Source of the DNA: an uncultured Clostridia bacterium | Lineage (GTDB): Bacteria; Bacillota; Clostridia; Saccharofermentanales; Saccharofermentanaceae | DNA length: 7,720 nucleotides | Direction of reading: 5' to 3' | Assembly (NCBI GenBank): GCA_946545505.1 | Contig: CAMNNN010000063.1 | Coordinates: forward strand, 1-7,720 | Part shown: one piece after another, positions 1 through 6,003 of the stretch | Numbering within the stretch: the first letter of the stretch is position 1 | Layout: each line of letters begins with the position of its first letter | Made by a program: the position numbers and the translations under genes | Notes under the pieces: model-generated | The model's database searches: none | The model's input: only the letters and a program-made list of their open reading frames with translations | Told to the model about the DNA's origin: nothing

Positions 1-2
1 AC

Positions 3-806
3 CGTGCACGTGAGATCACAAAGGCATTCTGCTTCTCCGATGAGGATATCGCAGCTGCTGACGGAAATGCGGACGATCCCAAGTGCATCAAGTTCCTTAA
101 GAGAGCTAACGGCTTCATGCCCCTTACATATGTATGCTTCAAGGACTATGACGAGACTATTCCTAACAAGTTCGTTGCATTCAAGAAGGAAGAGATCACA
201 AACACACTCGGCGAGTACCTTGCCAAGAACGGCCTGAAGCAGCTGAGACTTGCTGAGACAGAGAAGTATGCACACGTTACATTCTTCTTCAACGGCGGTA
301 TCGAAGAGCCCAACAAGGGTGAGGACAGAACACTTGTAAACTCACCTAAGGTTGCCACATATGACCTTAAGCCTGAGATGAGCGCTCCTGAAGTATCTGA
401 GAAGCTCGATGCTGCTATCACATCAGGTGAGTATGATGTCATCATCATCAATTTTGCTAACCCTGACATGGTAGGCCACACAGGTGTTATCGAGGCTGCT
501 GTTAAGGCAGTTGAGCGTATCGACCAGTGCGTTGGCGCTGCCGTTGATGCAGTTAAGAAGGTTAACGGAGTTCTGTTCATCTGCGCTGACCACGGTAATG
601 CAGAGCAGATGATCAACTACGAGACAAAAGAACCTCACACGGCTCACACAACTAACCCCGTTCCTTTCATCCTCGTTAACTACGATGATGCTTACACACT
701 TCGTGAGGGCGGTAAGCTGTGCGACATCGCTCCTACACTTCTTGAGATCATGGGCCTGCCTCAGCCCGCCGAAATGACAGGTAAGTCACTTCTCATCAAG
801 AAGTAA
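3..806 (+). CDS. gpmI: 2,3-bisphosphoglycerate-independent phosphoglycerate mutase, C-terminal part (5' end outside the window)
   Basis: Cofactor-independent phosphoglycerate mutase interconverts 3- and 2-phosphoglycerate in cytoplasmic glycolysis, using a phosphoserine intermediate and two metal ions, usually manganese. The frame is open from base 3, so this is the last 267 residues of a protein that is usually about 510. The visible part covers the end of the transferase domain and the C-terminal phosphatase domain of the alkaline phosphatase superfamily. Family signatures, counted from the first visible codon, are ETEKYAHVTFFFNGG near 82-96, NPDMVGHTG (metal-site Asp155 and His159), ADHGNAEQM (Asp196, His197) and HTAHTTNPVPF (metal-site His215). 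An ATG at 117 lies inside the conserved fold and is not the start. The codon choice is strongly biased, as in highly expressed glycolytic genes. The next gene follows after 19 bp on the same strand. Identification is secure. Confidence 0.97.
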   Translation, partial: RAREITKAFCFSDEDIAAADGNADDPKCIKFLKRANGFMPLTYVCFKDYDETIPNKFVAFKKEEITNTLGEYLAKNGLKQLRLAETEKYAHVTFFFNGGIEEPNKGEDRTLVNSPKVATYDLKPEMSAPEVSEKLDAAITSGEYDVIIINFANPDMVGHTGVIEAAVKAVERIDQCVGAAVDAVKKVNGVLFICADHGNAEQMINYETKEPHTAHTTNPVPFILVNYDDAYTLREGGKLCDIAPTLLEIMGLPQPAEMTGKSLLIKK

Positions 807-825
807 TCGGCGTATAACTCATAAT

Positions 826-2001
826 ATGAATTATCGAGCAGACAAACACGGAGAAGACATATCAATCCTGGGTTACGGTTGCATGCGCTTTACTTCAAAG
901 GGCGGTAAAATCGACATTCCCAAGACTACGCGTGAGATCAAGATCGCCATTGAGAACGGCGTCAATTATTTCGATACTGCGTATATCTACCCCGGAAGCG
1001 AGGCTGCGCTGGGCCAGATACTTGAGGAGAACGGCTGGCGCGATAAGGTTAAGATCGCGACCAAACTGCCGCAGTACCTTGTCGGAAGCAATCCCAAGGC
1101 TTTGGACAGATTCTTTGAGGAAGAGAAGAAACGTCTGCGCACGGATCATGTTGATTACTATCTGATGCATCACTTAACCGACATATCTGCCTGGAACAAG
1201 CTTAAGGCTGTAGGTGCACGTGAGTGGCTTGAAGCCAAGAAGGAATCGGGCGAGATAAGAAATGTCGGATTCTCTTATCACGGCGACACCGAAGGCTTCC
1301 TCGGTATTCTGAATGATTACGACTGGGATTTCTGTCAGATCCAGTACAACTATATGGATGAGAACACTCAGGCCGGAGTAGAGGGCCTTAAGGCCGCAGG
1401 TCAGAAGGGTATTCCCGTGGTTATCATGGAGCCTTTAAGAGGCGGCAAGCTGGTTGAGCTCCCTTCCGGTGCCAAGCAGCTTCTGGCACAGGACCCTAAG
1501 GGGAGAAGTGCGGCACGTCTGGCTTTCGAGTGGCTCTGGAATCAGCCTGAGGTAACATGTGTGCTGTCGGGCATGAATTCGGAGCAGATGGTTCTTGAGA
1601 ACGTAAAGACTGCGTCTGAAGTACAGGCCGGAGACTTTACGGAAGCGGATTTCGAGCTTATTGAAGGAATCAAGGAAGAGATAAGAAAGACTACTAAAGT
1701 AAACTGCACCGGCTGCCGTTACTGTATGCCGTGTCCCAGGGGTGTAGATATTCCGGGTACTTTCAGGTGTTATAACCATATGTATTCCGAAGGAAAAGGA
1801 AACGGGCGCTCCGAATTTATACAGACGATCGCGCTGCAGGATAAACCGGGACTTCCTTCGCTTTGTGTGCAGTGCGGGAAATGCGAGAAACACTGCCCTC
1901 AGAACATCCCGATCATCGAGACTCTGAAGCAGGCTGACAAGGCTCTGCAACCCTGGTATTACAAGGTTGCAGCCAAATTCGCAAGAAAGTTTGTGCTGTG
2001 A
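826..2001 (+). CDS. Aldo/keto reductase with C-terminal 4Fe-4S ferredoxin-type domain
   Basis: This 391-residue protein joins an aldo/keto reductase barrel (about 1-285) to a ferredoxin-like domain (about 290-365). The N-terminus MNYRADKHGEDISILGYGCMR matches the usual start of this family. The catalytic tetrad can be placed at Asp50 and Tyr55 (NYFDTAYIY), Lys80 (KIATKLP) and His115 (YYLMHH). Eight cysteines form two cluster motifs: Cys294, 297, 300 and 303 (CTGCRYCMPCP), and Cys347, 350, 353 and 357 (CVQCGKCEKHCP). Such fusions are common in anaerobic Firmicutes and are thought to be cytoplasmic redox enzymes, with electrons perhaps moving between the clusters and a nicotinamide or other carrier; the substrate cannot be told from sequence. 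No Shine-Dalgarno sequence is visible before the ATG, and no in-frame start exists between it and the gpmI stop, so readthrough or coupling from gpmI is likely. The family assignment is firm. Confidence 0.93.
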   Translation: MNYRADKHGEDISILGYGCMRFTSKGGKIDIPKTTREIKIAIENGVNYFDTAYIYPGSEAALGQILEENGWRDKVKIATKLPQYLVGSNPKALDRFFEEEKKRLRTDHVDYYLMHHLTDISAWNKLKAVGAREWLEAKKESGEIRNVGFSYHGDTEGFLGILNDYDWDFCQIQYNYMDENTQAGVEGLKAAGQKGIPVVIMEPLRGGKLVELPSGAKQLLAQDPKGRSAARLAFEWLWNQPEVTCVLSGMNSEQMVLENVKTASEVQAGDFTEADFELIEGIKEEIRKTTKVNCTGCRYCMPCPRGVDIPGTFRCYNHMYSEGKGNGRSEFIQTIALQDKPGLPSLCVQCGKCEKHCPQNIPIIETLKQADKALQPWYYKVAAKFARKFVL

Positions 2002-2005
2002 CCCG

Positions 2006-2034
2006 ATAATTTACACATTATTATGTGATACAAT
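2006..2034 (+). promoter_or_regulatory. Putative extended -10 promoter for the 164-residue gene, with adjacent inverted repeat
   Basis: TGATACAAT at 2026-2034 reads as an extended -10 (TG-n-TACAAT), 33 bases before the start codon. No good -35 lies at 16-18 bp; TTTACA at 2010-2015 is only 13 bp away. Directly upstream, CACAT-TATT-ATGTG (2014-2027) is a perfect 5-bp inverted repeat that could be an operator or chance. Judged by eye only. Confidence 0.35.
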
Positions 2035-2054
2035 TCAAAGGATATCGTTTTTGT

Positions 2055-2060
2055 TGGAGG
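2055..2060 (+). promoter_or_regulatory. Ribosome binding site of the 164-residue gene
   Basis: TGGAGG lies 7 bases before the ATG at 2068. This strong site supports that small frame as a real gene and fixes its start. Confidence 0.8.
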
Positions 2061-2067
2061 CAAGGCT

Positions 2068-2562
2068 ATGATCGGAAAAGGTAGAGAAGTTCTGGATTAT
2101 TTTGCAGAACGTGCTGCAGAACATTGGGATCCTGCCAATGCGGCAAAGCTTCAGACTTTCATCAATGATCCTGAGAATACATTACCTTCATCCACTAAGC
2201 TCGTCGTTGTTGAGGGCGGTACGGCTGATGACCGTAAGGAATTGTGCTATTCCCTCAGAACCAAGCTTAACGGACTCCACACGGTTATTGTTATCGTAAG
2301 CGGCGAGCCCACATTATTCGATACTAACGGTCTTGTAGGTATCGAGAAGAATATCGTCGAGACGGCCGAGACACTCGTAAGCCTCTCCGGCGACCCTGAT
2401 TACATCATTCTGCATGGTAATTTTACGGATGTCGAGTACACAACATTACTCGGTTTGTTCGATGTAGTTTTCAGAAAGCACTATTATGCCAAGGTTGAAG
2501 GTGATTCAGTTGAGGCTAACGCTACACATATCTTCAACGACATCATGGAGCGCTTAAGATAA
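2068..2562 (+). CDS. Hypothetical protein, 164 residues, soluble, possibly a degenerate P-loop kinase-like fold
   Basis: I do not recognise this protein. It has a strong ribosome binding site, its own putative promoter and codon use like its neighbours, so it is probably a real gene. It has no signal peptide or membrane segment. The N-terminal 35 residues look helical. Then alternating strand-like and helix-like stretches follow: KLVVVEGGTADDRKEL (44-59), HTVIVIVSGE (71-80), PDYIILHGNF (110-119) and LLGLFDVVFRKHYYA (127-141). The order resembles uridine kinase-like P-loop proteins, in which a Walker A strand is followed later by a strand ending in EG and a 'LLDLFD' segment. However, the GK[ST] of Walker A is absent (GGTADDRKE instead), so nucleotide binding is doubtful. 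This comparison is inference from pattern only. The gene ends 9 bp from the convergent tcdA stop. Confidence 0.75.
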   Translation: MIGKGREVLDYFAERAAEHWDPANAAKLQTFINDPENTLPSSTKLVVVEGGTADDRKELCYSLRTKLNGLHTVIVIVSGEPTLFDTNGLVGIEKNIVETAETLVSLSGDPDYIILHGNFTDVEYTTLLGLFDVVFRKHYYAKVEGDSVEANATHIFNDIMERLR

Positions 2563-2571
2563 TTATCTGTT

Positions 2572-3285
2572 TTATCGATTAGCAAGATCCTTTACAATCT
2601 CGGAGGCCATTATCAGGCCGGCGACTGAAGGCGTGAAAGCCGAGGAGCCGGGTACATGGCGGCCTGTCTCGGGGTCTGCCTGTCCGCCGACCAGGTTTTT
2701 GATGGGTTCTTCCTTGGAATAGACCACTTTAACATTGTTAATTCCGCGATTACGAAGCTCCCGGCGCACTGCTTTTGCCAGAGGGCAGACTGAGGTCTTG
2801 CTTATATCTGCCACTTCGAACATCTCGGGGTGAAGCTTGCCGCCTGCTCCCATTGAAGAAATCACGGGAACATTCGCTTCTCTTGCCCGCGAGATTATCT
2901 CTACCTTGGCGGCTACGGTATCGACGCAGTCAGCCACATAGTCATAAGAGCCGAAATCAAACCCATCCGCCGTCTCTGGGAGGAAAAAGCACTTTTTGAC
3001 CGTTACTGAAGCGGCCGGGTTGATGTCGTGAATGCGCTCAGCCATTACATCGACTTTATTCTTTCCAATAGTGGAGTGAAGGGCGATTATCTGGCGGTTC
3101 AGGTTGGTTATGGAAACTTCATCGTTATCGACCAGAACAAAAGAGCCGACGCCTGACCGGGCGAGAGCTTCCACGACGTAGCCGCCGACTCCGCCGATTC
3201 CGAATACCGCAACGGTTGAGGACTTAAGTCTCTCTATGGCCTGCCCGCCGAGCAGCAGTTCAAGTCTTTCAAACTGGTCTTCCAT
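2572..3285 (-). CDS. tcdA: tRNA threonylcarbamoyladenosine dehydratase (E1-like ThiF/MoeB/HesA family)
   Basis: TcdA uses ATP to cyclise N6-threonylcarbamoyladenosine at position 37 of ANN-decoding tRNAs to the hydantoin form ct6A, in the cytoplasm. The 237-residue product shows the family plan: nucleotide-binding GIGGVGG (29-35), VDNDEV (52-57), NLNRQ with the likely catalytic Arg64 (61-65), GKNKVD with Lys77 (74-79), ADCVDTVAAK (118-127) and a CPLAKAVRRELR segment, where other TcdA proteins usually have DPLA. Length is near the family norm of about 240-270. A TTG at 3288 would add one residue, but AGAGG at 3296-3292 is 6 bases from the ATG at 3285 and only 3 from the TTG, so the ATG is preferred. 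The gene overlaps the end of the glycerate kinase gene by 17 bp, so the two are probably translationally coupled. In enterobacteria TcdA works with the sulfur carrier pair CsdA/CsdE; no such partner is in this window. A different E1-like role is possible but less likely. Confidence 0.88.
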   Translation of the reverse strand: MEDQFERLELLLGGQAIERLKSSTVAVFGIGGVGGYVVEALARSGVGSFVLVDNDEVSITNLNRQIIALHSTIGKNKVDVMAERIHDINPAASVTVKKCFFLPETADGFDFGSYDYVADCVDTVAAKVEIISRAREANVPVISSMGAGGKLHPEMFEVADISKTSVCPLAKAVRRELRNRGINNVKVVYSKEEPIKNLVGGQADPETGRHVPGSSAFTPSVAGLIMASEIVKDLANR

Positions 3286-4378
3286 CAAAAACCTCTTTTA
3301 CTTTGGCTGTAAGGCAGGACGCGGCATTGTTCATGGATTCCGCTTCGCTTATGCCTTCCGAGATCGAATATACCTCATCTATCCCGCATTCGGAAAGGGT
3401 TTTCTTGTCACATTCCACTTTCCCGGCAAATGCGATCACGCGGCAGCCGTGCTTATCTGCGAGTCCCGCGATCACATAAGGAAGTTTTCCCATCGCGGTC
3501 TGTGAGTCTATCCGGCCCTCGCCTGTTATAACGATATCGGCGTCCTTAAGTTCCTCTTCAAGACGGATCTGTTCCGTTACAAGCCTGGCGCCGGAAACGA
3601 GTTTGCCGTTAAGAAACGCGCCGAAAGCATACCCGAGTCCTCCTGCGGCACCTGCTCCGGGAAAGTCTGAAGACCTGCCGGCTATGCGTGCGAACCGGGC
3701 TGCCCAATCATCCATCTTCCTGCAGCTTTCATCATCAGCTCCCTTCTGGGGAGCAAACACCATGCTGCAGCCGTTGTTTCCCGTGAGCGGGTTGTTTACA
3801 TCGCAGGCGATGAGAAACTCTGAATCGGTGAGACCCGCGACGGGGGAGGAAGTGTCAATGTGGTCCGTCTGCCCAAGTCCCGCAGCGCCGGGACTTACGG
3901 GTTCGCCGTCTTTGTTCATGATCTTTATGCCCAAAGCTGACAGCATGCCCGCGCCACAGTCGTTTGTCGAGCTGCCGCCGAGACCGATGATAAAACGCCG
4001 GCACCCTTTGGCAAGAGCATCGCGGATGAGTTCGCCGACTCCTCTCGTTGTAGTGCAAAGCGGGTTACGCTGATTATCGTTAAGGAGGGTGAGGCCGCAG
4101 GCACTGCTGATGTCGATTACGGCGGTGTTGCCGCTGACTATACCGTAGGAAGCGTCAACTTTCATTTCGCTTAAAGGACCGGTTACGGTTACTGTTTGAA
4201 CGGTGCCGCCGCAAGCGCGTGTGATGATATCCGCCGTGCCTTCGCCCCCGTCTGCCGCCTCGCAGATACGGATGTCGGCGCTGATGCCCGCGGCTTTTAT
4301 TCCTTCGCAAATGGCAACGCCCGCCTCGTATGAGGTGAGCGTTCCCTTAAATGAATCAGTTGCAATTACTATCTTCAA
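3269..4378 (-). CDS. Glycerate kinase, GarK/GlxK family
   Basis: The 369-residue product matches the full length of the GarK/GlxK family, which phosphorylates D-glycerate with ATP; characterised bacterial members give 2-phosphoglycerate, which enters lower glycolysis. Signatures in order are MKIVIATDSFKGTL (1-14), AADGGEGTAD (41-50), IGLGGSSTNDCGAGM (131-145), CDVNNPLTG (192-200), GAAGGLGYAFG (243-253) and ITGEGRIDSQT (284-294). The start is TTG at 4378: the residues that follow are the conserved family N-terminus, and the next in-frame ATG would remove about 70 residues of the fold. The TTG lies two bases after the stop of the DUF4349 gene and has no good Shine-Dalgarno, which suggests translation by reinitiation. 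The 3' end overlaps tcdA. There are no neighbouring genes for glucarate, glyoxylate or serine-glycerate use, so the physiological source of glycerate is unknown. Whether the product is 2- or 3-phosphoglycerate is not provable from sequence alone. Confidence 0.93.
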   Translation of the reverse strand: MKIVIATDSFKGTLTSYEAGVAICEGIKAAGISADIRICEAADGGEGTADIITRACGGTVQTVTVTGPLSEMKVDASYGIVSGNTAVIDISSACGLTLLNDNQRNPLCTTTRGVGELIRDALAKGCRRFIIGLGGSSTNDCGAGMLSALGIKIMNKDGEPVSPGAAGLGQTDHIDTSSPVAGLTDSEFLIACDVNNPLTGNNGCSMVFAPQKGADDESCRKMDDWAARFARIAGRSSDFPGAGAAGGLGYAFGAFLNGKLVSGARLVTEQIRLEEELKDADIVITGEGRIDSQTAMGKLPYVIAGLADKHGCRVIAFAGKVECDKKTLSECGIDEVYSISEGISEAESMNNAASCLTAKVKEVFDGRPV

Positions 4379-4380
4379 TT

Positions 4381-5463
4381 TCAGTCTTTCTTCTGTGCGT
4401 CTTCTTTTTTGACTTCAGTGATCTGGGCGGGTGCGGAAGGAACTGCAGCGGCCTTCTTAGCAGCTGCCTTTGCCTTGCGCTTCTTGATGACAATTATTAT
4501 TACCACAACAGCCACTGCTATCAAAATAATTCTAACACCAATCCCGATTGCATTCTCTGCCAGATAGAGGCCCAAGTTCTCAAACCATTCCTTGGCGTCA
4601 TCGAGGCCGTCATGCCAGGCTTCGCTGATCTTCTCGGAATATGTCTTAACGTGAGCTTCTTCCACCTCGGTCTCTTCAAGTACTTCGGAGATGTTAAGGT
4701 TAAGAGTGCTGTAAGAAGAGAGGTTCTCGAGTACGCGCATCTGTGACTCATAGCTCTCGATCTGATATCTGATGTTTGTGAGTTCGTCCTGCAGGATAAG
4801 GATAGTCTCGAGTGAATCTGCCTGTGCGAGAAGTTCATTAAGTGTATCCTGCTCGATACGCAGGGATTCCACTCTTGCCTGCATGTCTGTGTAGCTTAAG
4901 GTGACGTCTTCAGTGCTCTCATTGCTGCCTGTGATGAGAGCTGAGTTGCCGATTGTGTTTACGAGCTGATCGAGTGCCTCGGAAGAAACTCTGATAGTGT
5001 AGGATGCGGACCTTAAGTCGCCGGCATTTCCGGTACCGTAGAAGCTCTTGCTCTCGATATAGCCGCCGAGCGCTGCTACCTGTGACTCAATGCTGTTCGT
5101 AAGCTCCGTGAAATTCAAAGTCTCGCAGGTTACGGAGACATTTCTAATGAGCATGCGCTCCGTGACGGCCTGAGTTGTCTGGGAGATCGTACCTGCAGAT
5201 GAAGGTGCAGATGCGGATGTGGTCTGGGCCGGCGCCATTTCGGCCTCTGCTCCCGCATAGTACTCTGCTGACATGTCTTCCGTATAGAATCCGTTTAAAT
5301 CGTCAGCTCTGATTGCCGGGTCAATATCAACGGCAGCCTCTACAACTTCATTATGAGCCGAAACTTCGCTTCTTGCGTTTCTTGCTGCGGAGCATCCGGC
5401 AGCACTGATCAGCATAACTGCAATAAGTGAATAAGCTAATAGTCTTTTTGTAATCGTTTTCAT
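4381..5463 (-). CDS. DUF4349 domain lipoprotein with C-terminal membrane segment
   Basis: This 360-residue envelope protein of unknown function begins with a lipoprotein signal peptide: KTITKR, a hydrophobic stretch (8-19) and lipobox SAAGC with the lipid-modified cysteine at 24. A low-complexity Ala/Ser/Thr/Glu linker follows (about 60-100). The DUF4349 domain spans about 103-327. Inside it, AALGGYIES (130-138) precedes a long helical, coiled-coil-like region (about 190-248, rich in Leu, Glu and Gln). A membrane helix at about 306-326 (IGVRIILIAVAVVVIIIVI) is followed by a Lys/Ala-rich tail, KKRKAKAAAKK, that is probably cytoplasmic. The protein is thus probably tethered to the membrane at both ends. 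Longer frames start at GTG 5487 or ATG 5469, but AAGGAGGG ends 2 bases from the latter and 8 bases before ATG 5463, so 5463 is chosen. It is the first gene of an operon with glycerate kinase and tcdA. Confidence 0.88.
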   Translation of the reverse strand: MKTITKRLLAYSLIAVMLISAAGCSAARNARSEVSAHNEVVEAAVDIDPAIRADDLNGFYTEDMSAEYYAGAEAEMAPAQTTSASAPSSAGTISQTTQAVTERMLIRNVSVTCETLNFTELTNSIESQVAALGGYIESKSFYGTGNAGDLRSASYTIRVSSEALDQLVNTIGNSALITGSNESTEDVTLSYTDMQARVESLRIEQDTLNELLAQADSLETILILQDELTNIRYQIESYESQMRVLENLSSYSTLNLNISEVLEETEVEEAHVKTYSEKISEAWHDGLDDAKEWFENLGLYLAENAIGIGVRIILIAVAVVVIIIVIKKRKAKAAAKKAAAVPSAPAQITEVKKEDAQKKD

Positions 5464-5471
5464 AAACATAC

Positions 5472-5478
5472 CCTCCTT
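5472..5478 (-). promoter_or_regulatory. Ribosome binding site deciding the DUF4349 start
   Basis: On the minus strand AAGGAGG is read from 5478 to 5472. Its spacing of 8 bases selects the ATG at 5463 and puts the GTG at 5487 upstream of the site, so the longer forms that would extend the signal peptide are unlikely. Confidence 0.85.
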
Positions 5479-5519
5479 AGGTCTCACCCATAAGACGGCA
5501 GAAGGGGCGGGCAGGTCAC

Positions 5520-5548
5520 ATGAAATTTGAAACGGATAATCTTGATAA
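5520..5548 (-). promoter_or_regulatory. Weak candidate promoter for the DUF4349-glycerate kinase-tcdA operon
   Basis: Read on the minus strand, TTATCA (5548-5543) and TTTCAT (5525-5520) are 17 bp apart, each matching four of six consensus bases. The -35 overlaps the -35 of the divergent plus-strand promoter. The match is weak and could be chance. Confidence 0.25.
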
Positions 5549-5570
5549 AAGAACCGGTATATTTTACGAT
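5542..5570 (+). promoter_or_regulatory. Putative sigma-A type promoter of the zinc-ribbon gene
   Basis: TTGATA at 5542-5547 (five of six matches to TTGACA) and TACGAT at 5565-5570 (four of six to TATAAT) are separated by exactly 17 bp. Transcription would start near 5577, about 23 bases before the ATG at 5600. An 11-bp inverted repeat, CGATA-T-TATCG (5567-5577), overlaps the -10 and start point and could be an operator. Confidence 0.5.
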
Positions 5571-5588
5571 ATTATCGGAATAAGGATC

Positions 5589-5593
5589 GGAGG
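5589..5593 (+). promoter_or_regulatory. Ribosome binding site of the zinc-ribbon gene
   Basis: GGAGG lies 6 bases before the ATG at 5600, an optimal arrangement that fixes the start and supports the small gene as real. Confidence 0.8.
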
Positions 5594-5599
5594 ATAATC

Positions 5600-5989
5600 A
5601 TGGGATTCGGTTTTGATATTGGAGATCTTATAGATATCGGTTTACAGGTAGCGCGTTCTGTTGAGGCCCGCGATGAGCGCCTTGCGTCACAGGCACGAGC
5701 GGAAGCGGCACGTAAGGAAGCAGAGCAGCAAAGACATCGTGCGGCAGCAGAAGCCAAAGCTCTCGAGAACAGAAAACTTGCTGAGAAGATTGCAGCTGAG
5801 TCAGTTGCTGTATCATGCCAGAGCTGCGGTGCACGTCTTGCTTGCCGTAAGAATTCTATCAGTTTCTGTGCTTACTGCGGTTCCGCCATAAGAGTTACGG
5901 CCGAAGGAAAAGCCTCGGTACTTTCGCCCGAGGCCCGTAAAGCTGTTATTGACCGCGCGAGAGCGGAACACGAGAAGAATAATCAGTAG
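5600..5989 (+). CDS. Small zinc-ribbon protein with charged helical region, function unknown
   Basis: I do not recognise this 129-residue protein as a named family. Residues 1-20 (MGFGFDIGDLIDIGLQVARS) are moderately hydrophobic and amphipathic but not a typical signal peptide. Residues 20-67 form an Ala/Glu/Arg/Lys-rich, probably coiled-coil helix. A zinc ribbon follows with Cys73 and Cys76 (CQSC) and Cys90 and Cys93 (CAYC), 13 residues apart; Cys82 is extra. The tail (about 105-129) is again charged and helical. The CxxC pairs and surrounding turns (CGARL, CGSAIRV) resemble small zinc-binding domains that mediate protein or nucleic acid contacts. The gene has a good promoter and ribosome binding site, diverges from the DUF4349 operon and ends 14 bp from the convergent FkbM gene. 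A role in shared regulation with the DUF4349 operon is possible but unsupported beyond position. Confidence 0.82.
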   Translation: MGFGFDIGDLIDIGLQVARSVEARDERLASQARAEAARKEAEQQRHRAAAEAKALENRKLAEKIAAESVAVSCQSCGARLACRKNSISFCAYCGSAIRVTAEGKASVLSPEARKAVIDRARAEHEKNNQ

Positions 5990-6003
5990 GTTTTTGCATT
6001 CTA

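Noticed and set aside
146..616. Long open frame on the minus strand opposite gpmI.
   Set aside because: It lies entirely within the well-supported gpmI gene, has no family motif, and its composition mirrors the coding strand.
1435..1950. 171-codon open frame on the minus strand opposite the aldo/keto reductase.
   Set aside because: It overlaps the catalytic and iron-sulfur region of a clearly conserved gene and shows no recognisable domain or ribosome binding site.
2557..2568. Perfect 12-bp palindrome AGATAATTATCT spanning the stop of the 164-residue gene, near the convergent tcdA stop.
   Set aside because: It is AT-rich, has no loop and is followed by only four T residues, so it would make a poor terminator; it is probably chance at a codon-stop junction.
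3603..4073. 156-codon plus-strand open frame opposite the glycerate kinase gene.
   Set aside because: It is proline- and serine-rich out-of-frame translation of a conserved kinase gene with no promoter or ribosome site.
5464..5487. Longer DUF4349 forms from GTG 5487 or ATG 5469.
   Set aside because: The AAGGAGG site lies downstream of the GTG and too near ATG 5469; only ATG 5463 has proper spacing and gives a standard lipoprotein signal peptide.
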